A DNA stretch of 22,064 nucleotides from Marinosulfonomonas sp. (GTDB lineage Bacteria; Pseudomonadota; Alphaproteobacteria; Rhodobacterales; Rhodobacteraceae), in contig WGBJ01000151.1 of NCBI GenBank assembly GCA_015494385.1, positions 1 to 22,064 of the forward strand. Reading direction: 5' to 3'. Positions 8,250-16,611 of the stretch are shown piece by piece. Under the pieces are notes generated by a model. That model worked only from the letters and a program-made list of their open reading frames with translations. It searched no databases and was not told the DNA's origin. Every line of letters starts with the position of its first letter. The first letter of the stretch is position 1. A program made the translations under genes and the position numbers.

Positions 8250-9320
8250 ATGGCCGTCAAAATCCCCGCAACTGTTGTCACCGGCTTCTTGGGCGCCGGT
8301 AAAACCACACTGATCCGGCACATGCTGGACAATGCCAACGGCAAACGCATTGCCCTGATCATCAACGAATTCGGTGATCTGGGGGTGGATGGCGACATCC
8401 TGAAGGGGTGCGGTGATGCGGCCTGTAATGACGATGACATCATGGAGCTGTCGAACGGTTGTATCTGCTGCACCGTGGCCGATGAATTCATCCCCACCAT
8501 GCAAAAGCTGCTGGAGCGTGACACCCCGCCCGACCACATCGTGATCGAAACCTCGGGTCTGGCCCTGCCGCAACCGCTGGTGCGCGCCTTTAACTGGCCC
8601 GAGATCAGCACCCGCGTAACGGTGGACGGGGTGGTGACGGTGGTGGATGGCAAGGCTGTGGTCGATGGCCAGTTCGCCGCCAATGTCGCCGCTGTGGATG
8701 CCCAGCGGGCGCAGGATGACAACCTTGACCATGAAACGCCGCTGTCCGAGCTGTTCGACGACCAGATCGCCTGTGCCGACATGATTGTGGTGAACAAGGC
8801 CGATCTGTTGACAGACGATGAATCCGCTGCATTAGTGACTAATTTGCGCAAGGATTCCCGCGATGGCGTGCAGGTGGTCAAGGCCACGATGGGCGCTTTG
8901 CCGGTGGATGTTCTGCTGGGGCAGGGTATGGGGGCCGAGGACGATCTGGGATCCCGTCACGAGGTGCATCACCACCATCATCACGATGATGAGGACGACG
9001 ACCACCACCATGATCACGAGCATGAACACGGCCACGACGAATTCCAGAATTTCGTGGTGAATATGGGTGAAATCGCTGATCCCGCCGCCTTTACCGCCAA
9101 AATCGCCGATGTGATCCGCACCCATAACATCCTGCGCCTGAAAGGCTTCGCTGCCGTAGCTGGCAAACCCATGCGCCTGACCATTCAGGCCGTTGGCCCC
9201 CGCGTTGACAGCTACTTCGACCGCCCCTTCGCCGCTGGCGAGGACCGCGGCACAACACTGGTGGTGATCGGGCAGGCCGGACTGGATCAGGCCGCCATCA
9301 GCAAAGCATTGGGTGCCTGA
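8250..9320 (+). CDS. cobW: CobW family metallochaperone GTPase
   Basis: This 356-residue protein belongs to the COG0523 G3E GTPases. It has Walker A GFLGAGKTT (residues 12-20), the metal-binding GCICC motif (70-74), and NKADL for guanine specificity in the GTPase domain. A histidine- and acid-rich stretch (about residues 237-265, 14 His) leads into the C-terminal CobW_C domain. CobW is thought to handle cobalt, probably delivering it for insertion into the corrin ring; the direct role is still debated. Its place between cbtAB and cobN under a B12 riboswitch argues for cobalt rather than zinc. The ATG at 8250 starts right before the conserved KIPATVVTGFLGAGK, although I see no strong ribosome-binding site. 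The stop overlaps the next start by one base. Confidence 0.93.
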   Translation: MAVKIPATVVTGFLGAGKTTLIRHMLDNANGKRIALIINEFGDLGVDGDILKGCGDAACNDDDIMELSNGCICCTVADEFIPTMQKLLERDTPPDHIVIETSGLALPQPLVRAFNWPEISTRVTVDGVVTVVDGKAVVDGQFAANVAAVDAQRAQDDNLDHETPLSELFDDQIACADMIVVNKADLLTDDESAALVTNLRKDSRDGVQVVKATMGALPVDVLLGQGMGAEDDLGSRHEVHHHHHHDDEDDDHHHDHEHEHGHDEFQNFVVNMGEIADPAAFTAKIADVIRTHNILRLKGFAAVAGKPMRLTIQAVGPRVDSYFDRPFAAGEDRGTTLVVIGQAGLDQAAISKALGA

Positions 9321-9769
9321 TGCTGATCGTCGAGCAGGGTGATCCTCGCGCGCCGCAGGCCACGGCGCTGTTGCAGGCCAGCCATGCCCTGATGGAACGT
9401 CTGTTCCCGCCCGAGGACAACCATTACCTGTCGATCGACGCCCTTTGCACCCCCGACATCCGGTTCTTCATCGCCCGCGAAGGCGATACGGTGCTGGGCT
9501 GTGCCGCATTGGCCAACAAGGGCGACTATGGCGAGATGAAATCCATGTTCGTGTCCGAAGACGCGCGAGGCAAAGGTGTGGCCGACGCCCTGATACGCCA
9601 GCTTGAGGATTACGCCCGCGAACTGAACCTGCCCATGATCCGGCTGGAAACCGGCGACCTGCTGCACGCCGCGCACCGGCTGTATGAACGGCACGGTTTT
9701 GCGAAATGCGCACCGTTCGGGGATTATGTGGCAAACAAGACAAGCGTATTTATGGAAAAGCGGCTCTAA
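9320..9769 (+). CDS. GNAT family N-acetyltransferase
   Basis: This 149-residue cytoplasmic protein has the GNAT fold. Motif A (MKSMFVSEDARGKGVADALIR) contains the acetyl-CoA pyrophosphate loop RGKGVA, and a downstream YERHGF near the C-terminus matches motif B. The substrate is unknown. The gene is locked between cobW and cobN. Its ATG overlaps the cobW stop (TGATG) and its stop overlaps the cobN ATG (TAATG), so its synthesis is probably coupled to both. The context suggests either a hitchhiker or a modifying enzyme linked to cobalt or cobalamin metabolism. No sequence feature tells these apart. Confidence 0.85.
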   Translation: MLIVEQGDPRAPQATALLQASHALMERLFPPEDNHYLSIDALCTPDIRFFIAREGDTVLGCAALANKGDYGEMKSMFVSEDARGKGVADALIRQLEDYARELNLPMIRLETGDLLHAAHRLYERHGFAKCAPFGDYVANKTSVFMEKRL

Positions 9770-12700
9770 TGCACCTACTTGCGGCAACTCCGGGCAGTAT
9801 CGACGACGGCAAGGAACCCGTCGATCTGGGCCAGTCTCCGGCCGATGTGGTGTTCATTTCCGCCGCCGATACCGAATTGGCCGCCCTGTCCGAGGCCCGC
9901 GCGGAAATGGCCGATGCGCCCACCCTGCGGCTGGCCAATCTGACCCACCTGCAACACCCGATGTCGGTCGATCTGCATATCGAGGCCTGCGCGACCAAAT
10001 CAAAACTGGTGATCGCCCGTGTGCTGGGCGGGGCGGGGTACTGGAAATACGGGCTGGAGCAATACGCCGCCCATCTGCATGACGCGGGCGTGCCCTTTGT
10101 TGCCCTGCCCGGCGATGACAAACCCGACCCCGACCTGTGGCGCCTGTCCACAGTTCCGCGCGAGGATTACGATGCACTCTGGGCCTATATGGTCGAGGGC
10201 GGGCCGGCCAATGCCAGCGGATTTCTGGCCTACACCCGCGCCATGCTGGACGGCACAGACAAACCCGCCGCCGCCACACCGCTGTTGCGAGCGGGGGTTT
10301 ACTGGCCCGGCGCTGGCGTGGCCGATCTGGAGGCGGCACAGGCAAACTGGACCCAAGGCGCACCGGTGGTGCCGCTGATCTTTTACCGCGCCTTGGTGCA
10401 GGGTGCGGGGCTGCACCCCATAAACCGCATGGTCAAGGCACTGTTACGCCAAGGGCTGAACCCGTTACCGGTGTTCGTGGCATCCTTGAAAGATCCCGTA
10501 TCGGTCGCCACGCTGGAACAGTTGTTCACCGCGGCCCCGCCCGATGTGATCCTGAACTGCACATCTTTTGCTGTGGGCTCACCACATCAAGGGGACCATC
10601 ACGCGGGGGCTTCGAACCCCCTTGCGATGGAGGCCGCCAAGGGTTGCACGGTTTTTCAGGTCGTGCTTGCGGCCTCTTCCGAGGATGCGTGGGAGGACGG
10701 GTTAACCGGCCTGTCTGCCCGCGACATCGCTATGAACGTCGCCCTGCCCGAAGTGGACGGGCGCATCCTGTCCCGCGCGATTTCCTTCAAGGGCGAAGCC
10801 TATTTCGACGAGGCCACCGAATGCCCCATCGCCGCCTATCGGGCGCGGGGGGATCGGGTGACTTTTGTCGCGGAACTGGCGGCAAACTGGGCCCGTCTGC
10901 GTAATGAGGTGCCAAAGAAACGCAAGGTGGCGCTGGTGCTGGCGAACTATCCGAACAAGGACGGACGCCTTGCAAACGGGGTTGGTCTGGATACGCCCGC
11001 CGCCACGGTGCATGTGCTGAAATTGCTGTCTGAAGCGGGCTATTTCGTCTCTAACCCGCCTGAAAACAGTGACGAATTGATGCAGGCCATCTTAAAGGGG
11101 CCAACAAATTGGCTGACGGACCGTGCGCAAAAAACCGGCGGTGTGCAGATGAGTATGGCGGATTACCAGATCGCCTATGGTCAACTGCCCTACGAGGTAC
11201 GCCAGCGGATCGAGGAGCGTTGGGGCGCGCCGGAACAGGATCCGTTCTACACAGCGGGCGAGGTCGATTGCGGCCACTTTGCCCTGTCGGTTATGCAATT
11301 CGGCAATGTGATCGTCGGCCTGCAACCGGCACGCGGTTATAACATTGATCCGACCGACACCTACCATTCCCCCGACCTTGTGCCGCCGCACAATTATCTG
11401 GCGTTCTATTTCTGGCTGCGGCATCAGTTCGGCGCCCATGCGATTGTGCATATGGGCAAGCACGGCAATCTGGAATGGCTGCCCGGCAAGGCGCTGGCGC
11501 TGTCGGAAACATGTATCCCCGAAGTGGTGCTGGGACCAATGCCGCATATCTATCCATTTATCGTCAATGATCCGGGCGAGGGCACGCAGGCCAAACGCCG
11601 CGCGCAGGCTGTGATCATCGACCACCTGACCCCGCCCCTGACACGGGCCGAGACCTATGGGCCGCTGAAAGAGCTGGAGGCGCTGGTGGATGAATATTAC
11701 GAGGCCGCAGGCGTGGACCCGCGCCGGATTGACCATCTGCGGCGTGAAATCCTGTCGCTGACCTCGGTCACGGGGCTGGATCAGGATGCGGGGCTATCGG
11801 GTTCGGACGAGGATAGCGATCTGGCCAAGCTGGATGCCTATTTGTGCGAGCTGAAAGAAGCGCAGATCAGGGACGGGTTGCATGTGTTCGGGCAATCACC
11901 CACGGGTGCGCTGGAACGTGATCTGGTGATTGCTCTTGTCAGGGTGCCGCGCGGGGACGGTACGGGTGAAAATGCGTCTCTAATACAGGCAATTTCGCAA
12001 GATTCAGGGCTGGAGTTTGATCCATTGGATGCGGATATGGCCGCCGCTTGGGACGGGGCGCGGCCCGATGTTCTGGCCTCGGTTTGCGATGATAACTGGC
12101 GCAGCACCGGTGATACCATCGAGCGGCTGGAGATGCTGGCGATTGAATTGATCGAGGGCAGGGTTGATGTGTGCGGGGAGGCCACGGCCAAGGTTATGCA
12201 GCATATAAAATCCTCCGTTTTTCCCTGTGTTAGAGACTGTGGACCAAAGGAGGGCACGGGCCTTCTCACCGCCCTTTCAGGGCACTTCGTCGCCCCGGCG
12301 CCATCCGGCGCACCCACCCGCGGGCGTCTGGATGTTTTGCCGACAGGGCGGAATTTCTACAGCGTGGACAGCCGCGCGGTGCCAACGCCGACGGCTTGGA
12401 CATTGGGGTGGAAATCGGCCAACCTGCTGATTGAAACGCACCTGCAAACCCATGGCGATTGGCCGCGCACGATGCTGCTGACCGCATGGGGCACCGCCAA
12501 TATGCGCACCGGCGGCGATGACATTGCCCAATGTCTGGCGCTGATGGGGGTCAAGCCGACGTGGGACAGCGCCAACCGGCGGGTCACGGGGTTTGAGGTT
12601 CTGCCCCAAGGGGTGCTGGGCCGTCCGCGCGTGGATGTCACCCTGCGGGTTTCGGGTTTCTTCCGCGATGCTTTCCCACAGTTGATTGCGCTGGTCGATA

Positions 12701-13479
12701 GCGCCGCCCGCGCTGTGATGGCACTGGACGAGCCGGATGACCTGAACCCCGCCGCCGCGCGGTTCCGGCAGGAGGGCGAGGAGGGCAGCTATCGCGTGTT
12801 CGGTTCCAAACCCGGCGCATACGGGGCCGGTTTGCAGGCGATGATTGACGAACGGCTGTGGGCGGATAAATCCGATCTGGCCGAGGCCTATCTGGAATGG
12901 GGCAGCTATGCCTATGGCAAAGGGGCCGAAGGACGCAAGGTTAGAGCCACATTTGAAACCCGTCTGGGACAGGTCGAAGCGATTGTGCAAAACCAGGACA
13001 ACCGCGAACATGATCTGCTGGACAGTGATGATTACTATCAGTTCGAAGGCGGCGCGGCGGCGGCGGTTTCCACCATTCAGGGGCAAGACAGGCCGATCTA
13101 TCACAACGACCATTCCCGTCCCGAACGCCCTGTGATCCGCACGCTGGAGGATGAAATCGGCCGCGTGGTGCGGTCCCGTGTGGTGAACCCGAAGTGGATC
13201 GAGGGGGTCAAACGACACGGCTATAAGGGTGCGTTTGAAATGGCTGCGACAGTAGATTACCTGTTCGCCTTTGCCGCCACCACGGGGGCCGTGCGCGGGC
13301 ATCATTTTGATCTGGTCCATGCGGCATTTCTGGAAGACGACGACACGCGCGACTTTATCGCCGAGAAAAACGCCCCTGCGTTGCGCGAAATAGCCCAGCG
13401 GTTGAACGAAGCAATCGAGCGTGGGCTATGGGTGCCAAAATCGAATTCGGCACGCGCGCTGATCGACGCACTACTTTGA
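9769..13479 (+). CDS. cobN: Cobaltochelatase subunit CobN (aerobic pathway)
   Basis: This is the 1236-residue large subunit of the ATP-dependent cobaltochelatase. With CobS and CobT it inserts Co(II) into hydrogenobyrinic acid a,c-diamide in the oxygen-dependent B12 route. The N-terminus MHLLAATPG...VDLGQSPADVVFISAADTEL is typical of CobN. The signature HMGKHGNLEWLPGK lies at residues 561-574 with candidate metal ligands H561, H565 and E569. The C-terminal half (RPDVLASVCDDN, NFYSVDSRAVPT, RVSGFFRDAFP, YGAGLQAMID) is also conserved with the BchH/CobN family. The ATG at 9769 is chosen because it overlaps the GNAT stop and gives the family N-terminus; the frame is open upstream to 9706. CobS and CobT are not in this window. 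It is the last gene of the riboswitch operon. Confidence 0.96.
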   Translation: MHLLAATPGSIDDGKEPVDLGQSPADVVFISAADTELAALSEARAEMADAPTLRLANLTHLQHPMSVDLHIEACATKSKLVIARVLGGAGYWKYGLEQYAAHLHDAGVPFVALPGDDKPDPDLWRLSTVPREDYDALWAYMVEGGPANASGFLAYTRAMLDGTDKPAAATPLLRAGVYWPGAGVADLEAAQANWTQGAPVVPLIFYRALVQGAGLHPINRMVKALLRQGLNPLPVFVASLKDPVSVATLEQLFTAAPPDVILNCTSFAVGSPHQGDHHAGASNPLAMEAAKGCTVFQVVLAASSEDAWEDGLTGLSARDIAMNVALPEVDGRILSRAISFKGEAYFDEATECPIAAYRARGDRVTFVAELAANWARLRNEVPKKRKVALVLANYPNKDGRLANGVGLDTPAATVHVLKLLSEAGYFVSNPPENSDELMQAILKGPTNWLTDRAQKTGGVQMSMADYQIAYGQLPYEVRQRIEERWGAPEQDPFYTAGEVDCGHFALSVMQFGNVIVGLQPARGYNIDPTDTYHSPDLVPPHNYLAFYFWLRHQFGAHAIVHMGKHGNLEWLPGKALALSETCIPEVVLGPMPHIYPFIVNDPGEGTQAKRRAQAVIIDHLTPPLTRAETYGPLKELEALVDEYYEAAGVDPRRIDHLRREILSLTSVTGLDQDAGLSGSDEDSDLAKLDAYLCELKEAQIRDGLHVFGQSPTGALERDLVIALVRVPRGDGTGENASLIQAISQDSGLEFDPLDADMAAAWDGARPDVLASVCDDNWRSTGDTIERLEMLAIELIEGRVDVCGEATAKVMQHIKSSVFPCVRDCGPKEGTGLLTALSGHFVAPAPSGAPTRGRLDVLPTGRNFYSVDSRAVPTPTAWTLGWKSANLLIETHLQTHGDWPRTMLLTAWGTANMRTGGDDIAQCLALMGVKPTWDSANRRVTGFEVLPQGVLGRPRVDVTLRVSGFFRDAFPQLIALVDSAARAVMALDEPDDLNPAAARFRQEGEEGSYRVFGSKPGAYGAGLQAMIDERLWADKSDLAEAYLEWGSYAYGKGAEGRKVRATFETRLGQVEAIVQNQDNREHDLLDSDDYYQFEGGAAAAVSTIQGQDRPIYHNDHSRPERPVIRTLEDEIGRVVRSRVVNPKWIEGVKRHGYKGAFEMAATVDYLFAFAATTGAVRGHHFDLVHAAFLEDDDTRDFIAEKNAPALREIAQRLNEAIERGLWVPKSNSARALIDALL

Positions 13480-13557
13480 AAAAGCACTGTTTTGCCGGGT
13501 GACAATTTGCCCTCGATAGTGCTAATTGTTTATCGGTTATGATTCAACGACATAAGC

Positions 13558-13947
13558 ATGAGCAGAAAGGCTGCCAAGATGGATATCTCTGAACATCTGG
13601 ACGCAATCAACAAGGCGTTTGATTCTGTTCGCATTACTGCTTTTGCCGATCTGTCCGTGCAGCTGGTCCTGGCCGACGCAACGAAATCCGACATTGGCCA
13701 AGAGCTTCTGGATGATTTGTGCATCAAGGCCGCAAACGCCTTCGAGTGCCCCGCCTTAGCTATCGACAGTTCATTGATCGATCCGCCAGTAGAAGCTATC
13801 GTTATGACAGACGAGGGAATCCTTTTGGCCCTGCGTGCAACAGAATTTTCACCAAACGCATTAATTTTCGAGTGCGACTATGATATTAATCTGAAGGACC
13901 TCCTGGAGATGGCGCGGAACACTTTGAAAAAGACAGGTGTAGAATGA
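13558..13947 (+). CDS. Uncharacterised small acidic protein, first gene of a coupled pair
   Basis: I do not recognise this 129-residue protein with certainty. It has no signal peptide or membrane helix. It looks like a single alpha/beta domain: a helix (DISEHLDAINKAFDSV), a strand-rich middle, EAIVMTDEGILLALRA as a beta hairpin, and a C-terminal helix (LKDLLEMARNTLKK). The layout loosely recalls Roadblock/LC7 or secretion-chaperone folds, but no motif proves either. An internal ATG at 13579 (MDISEHL) has the better ribosome-binding site (GAAAGG) and could be the true start. Its stop overlaps the next start (ATGA), so the two products are probably made in fixed ratio and may bind each other. 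It lies 78 bases after cobN in lower-GC sequence. Confidence 0.65.
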   Translation: MSRKAAKMDISEHLDAINKAFDSVRITAFADLSVQLVLADATKSDIGQELLDDLCIKAANAFECPALAIDSSLIDPPVEAIVMTDEGILLALRATEFSPNALIFECDYDINLKDLLEMARNTLKKTGVE

Positions 13948-14747
13948 TCAGGTCGCAAAATATTTTAAAGCGGCTGAAATCACTTGGGCAGAAATCCCGC
14001 TTTAACCGGAATCATGCCAGAATAATTGCCTCGGGGAATGCCGAAGAAAACGTCGAGGCGCTGTTGCAGGAAGTAAACGAAACTATCCTTGCACGCGAAC
14101 TGGAGTTTCATACAGACACCGGTGCAAAACTCTGTCTGAATGTTATCGGGCGCCGGGTATTGCATATCACAGCTTTGCAAATGCCCAATGGAGGGGAAAC
14201 AACCAACCCGTTGGTTGGGGTGCTATTGTCCGAAGGCGACCATCTGGAACAGTTTTTTCAAACAGTCTCCCGGCTTACCAAGGACGCGAACGAACTTTCG
14301 GTTGTCGCGTCAACGCCCAAGAATGAATTCGATACAAGCGCCGTGGGCCTACAGGCCGCGCGGTTGCTTAAGAATATCCCAGCGTCCGGCCCGACCGAAG
14401 ATTCAGCCATCGAGATGGGTAGTGCCGCATTTCGGTTGCTCACAGGCATCCCGGATATCGCAGGATGGCTAATCGTCAAAGGCGAAGACGCGGGCATGGA
14501 TTCGGGTGAATCCGAAACAGTAGCCAAACTAACAAAAGTGGCAGAAGGCAGCGCCGGAAAATACGAATCATATCTGGAGCAATTCGCCTCGGGCCCTGAC
14601 AAGCCGGTCGCGAGCGTCGTTGGCTCATTGTCAGACGGCGGCATGTCAATTCTCTGCTTTCGAATTGGCGACCAATTCGGCTTTGCACTTGCTCCCGCCG
14701 CAAGCGTGCCGCTAATCATTGATAATTGGCATAATTTCAACAACTAA
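13944..14747 (+). CDS. Uncharacterised protein, second gene of a coupled pair
   Basis: This 267-residue protein matches no family I can name. It starts with a basic segment (MIRSQNILKRLKSLGQKSRFNRNHAR) and lacks a signal peptide or membrane helix, so it is probably cytoplasmic. Two similar-looking alpha/beta halves may be present. One spans about residues 50-120 (FHTDTGAKLCLNVIGRRVLHI). The other spans about 200-265 and ends in strands SILCFRIGDQFGFALAP. A repeat of the fold is only a suspicion. It overlaps the upstream small gene by four bases (ATGA). The 211-base gap to the next gene suggests this pair is its own transcription unit. Codon use is less GC-biased than in cobN. Confidence 0.65.
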   Translation: MIRSQNILKRLKSLGQKSRFNRNHARIIASGNAEENVEALLQEVNETILARELEFHTDTGAKLCLNVIGRRVLHITALQMPNGGETTNPLVGVLLSEGDHLEQFFQTVSRLTKDANELSVVASTPKNEFDTSAVGLQAARLLKNIPASGPTEDSAIEMGSAAFRLLTGIPDIAGWLIVKGEDAGMDSGESETVAKLTKVAEGSAGKYESYLEQFASGPDKPVASVVGSLSDGGMSILCFRIGDQFGFALAPAASVPLIIDNWHNFNN

Positions 14748-14958
14748 GGCGGTCTTTATACACGTTGTAATTGCATTCTTAATTATGCCGCAATAACTTC
14801 GTTTTTTATCAAATTGTTGCCTTAAATTTTCCTCAAAACATTATTAGCAGCCAGTTAATCGCAGAGCATCTGAACGTTTCAGGCCGCTCTATCTAATAGT
14901 GCCTCCTTACTTACTAATTAACTAGTGGGCCGAATTACCTGTTAAAGGAGATAAGACA

Positions 14959-16542
14959 TTGCAAACCTATCTTAACACGCGCAGCAAACACGTTTTGCGC
15001 ATGGTTGCCCTAACCACCTCGTTGCTGCTTTCCAGCGTTGCATTCGCTGGCGAGGTAACCCTGAAATCTGCGGATGGTACTGTTGACCTGAAAGGCGAAC
15101 TGGTCGAATTCAAGGATGATAACTATGTCATTCGCACCGCATTGGGCGAACTGGCCATTTCATCCAGCCGCGTTCGCTGTGAAGGCGCGTCGTGCCCGAC
15201 GTTTGATACCGTTGCGACGGATGTACATTTCTACGGTTCTGACACTGTGGGCCTTGGCGTTATGCCATTGCTTCTTACCGGCTATGCCGCAAGCCTGAAC
15301 GCAGAAATCTCGGTCACGAATACACAGAACAAAGACGAAATTCTGGCAAATCTTATTGCCGAAAATGGCTTTGGCGATGAAATCGGTTCGTTCCTAGTTA
15401 CCTCGACATCGTCCGGCGATGCGTTCAAAGGGCTGATGGATGATGACGCCGCGATCGGCATGGCCTCGCGCCGGATCAAACCAGCCGAAGCCCGCGCCCT
15501 TCGCGATGCCGGAAAAGGCAATATGGTTAGCATCGATCAGGAGCATGTTCTGGCCGTTGACAGCCTTGTGGTTATTGTGAACCCCGAAAACGGGATTGAA
15601 ACAGTTTCCATTGACGACCTGAAGGGGATCTTCTCGGGTGCCATTACAAACTGGAGCCAATTGGGCGGGGCGGATCTTCCGATTCAGGTTGTAACCCGCA
15701 AAGAAGGGTCCGGCACTTTGGCGGTCTTCCAAAAACGGGTATTCGGCAAGGACGTTCCGGCCAATCCCGAAGGTGCCATCATCGAAAACGACAACAACGT
15801 TGTTGCCGCCTTTGTAAATGAAAACCCTGGTGCGATCGGTTATGTTGGCTATGCTTTCCAGCGTGGTGCCAAGCCGCTTAATCTGGTGAACGAATGCGGG
15901 ATTACATCGACACCCGATCCCTTCTCGGCGAAAACCGAGGAATATGCGCTTCAGCGTCGTCTGTATCTTTATAATACAGAAAACCCTGCGCCGAAAATTA
16001 CCGAGTTTATTTCCTATGCAACATCCGATGCAGCCGATGGCGTGATTGCCAAGGCAGGCTTTATTGATCTCGGGATTGCCAGCCGGGAACAGGCTCTGGA
16101 TAGCCCGCGTGCAGCATATTTGCTGAATGCCGAAGTGGATGCGTTTGAAGGCAATGTCATCCGTGAAATGCTGGCTGAAATGACAAAATATGATCGTCTT
16201 TCCACGACGTTCCGTTTTGCTCTTGGCTCGTCCCGTCTGGATGAACGCGGCATGATGGATATGGAACGTCTGGCCAACTACCTTGCCGACAAACCAAAAG
16301 GCACCCGTGTCGAAATGGTGGGTTTCACCGACAACGTAGGCTCTTTCGAGGCCAACAGAAAACTAAGCCTTGGCCGTGCGCAGCAAGTTATCAAAACGCT
16401 GCAGAAAGTTGGCGGTGACCGGGTTGCACATATTGAGTTTGAAGCCTCGGGCTTTGGCGAAATCTCTCCAACTGGCTGTAATAACTCTGAAGCGGGTCGT
16501 GGTGCGAACCGTCGGGTTGAAGTGTGGCTGGCCAAAAACTAG
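14959..16542 (+). CDS. PstS-like substrate-binding protein fused to an OmpA peptidoglycan-binding domain
   Basis: This 527-residue exported protein has a signal peptide ending near AFA|GE (residues 28-32). A small N-terminal module follows (about 32-77, with two Cys), then a phosphate-binding-protein-like domain (about 85-370; IGMASRRIKP, FSGAITNWSQLGG, RKEGSGTLAVFQKRVFG, NPGAIGYVGYAF). The C-terminal OmpA domain (about 415-525) has FALGSSRLDERG, MVGFTDNVGS and the ANRRVEVWL end that holds peptidoglycan. Such proteins are often annotated as phosphate ABC transporter substrate-binding/OmpA family. Tethering to the cell wall makes classical transport delivery less likely than sensing or sequestration; the ligand is not known. 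The TTG start at 14959 is preferred over the ATG at 15001 because AAAGGAGAT lies eight bases before it and it gives a complete signal peptide. Confidence 0.88.
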   Translation: MQTYLNTRSKHVLRMVALTTSLLLSSVAFAGEVTLKSADGTVDLKGELVEFKDDNYVIRTALGELAISSSRVRCEGASCPTFDTVATDVHFYGSDTVGLGVMPLLLTGYAASLNAEISVTNTQNKDEILANLIAENGFGDEIGSFLVTSTSSGDAFKGLMDDDAAIGMASRRIKPAEARALRDAGKGNMVSIDQEHVLAVDSLVVIVNPENGIETVSIDDLKGIFSGAITNWSQLGGADLPIQVVTRKEGSGTLAVFQKRVFGKDVPANPEGAIIENDNNVVAAFVNENPGAIGYVGYAFQRGAKPLNLVNECGITSTPDPFSAKTEEYALQRRLYLYNTENPAPKITEFISYATSDAADGVIAKAGFIDLGIASREQALDSPRAAYLLNAEVDAFEGNVIREMLAEMTKYDRLSTTFRFALGSSRLDERGMMDMERLANYLADKPKGTRVEMVGFTDNVGSFEANRKLSLGRAQQVIKTLQKVGGDRVAHIEFEASGFGEISPTGCNNSEAGRGANRRVEVWLAKN

Positions 16543-16611
16543 CGGCAAGACAGTTACGCAACTTATTACCCAGTGACTGGAAACCTATCCAGCCGGTACG
16601 AGGAAAATCAA

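Noticed and set aside
12277..13320. 347-residue minus-strand open frame inside cobN
   Set aside because: It lies wholly opposite conserved CobN sequence and matches no family; it is an antisense shadow typical of high-GC genes.
13483..13523. AGCACT/AGTGCT inverted repeat after cobN as a terminator
   Set aside because: A six-base stem with a loop of about 30 bases and no T-run is too weak to call.
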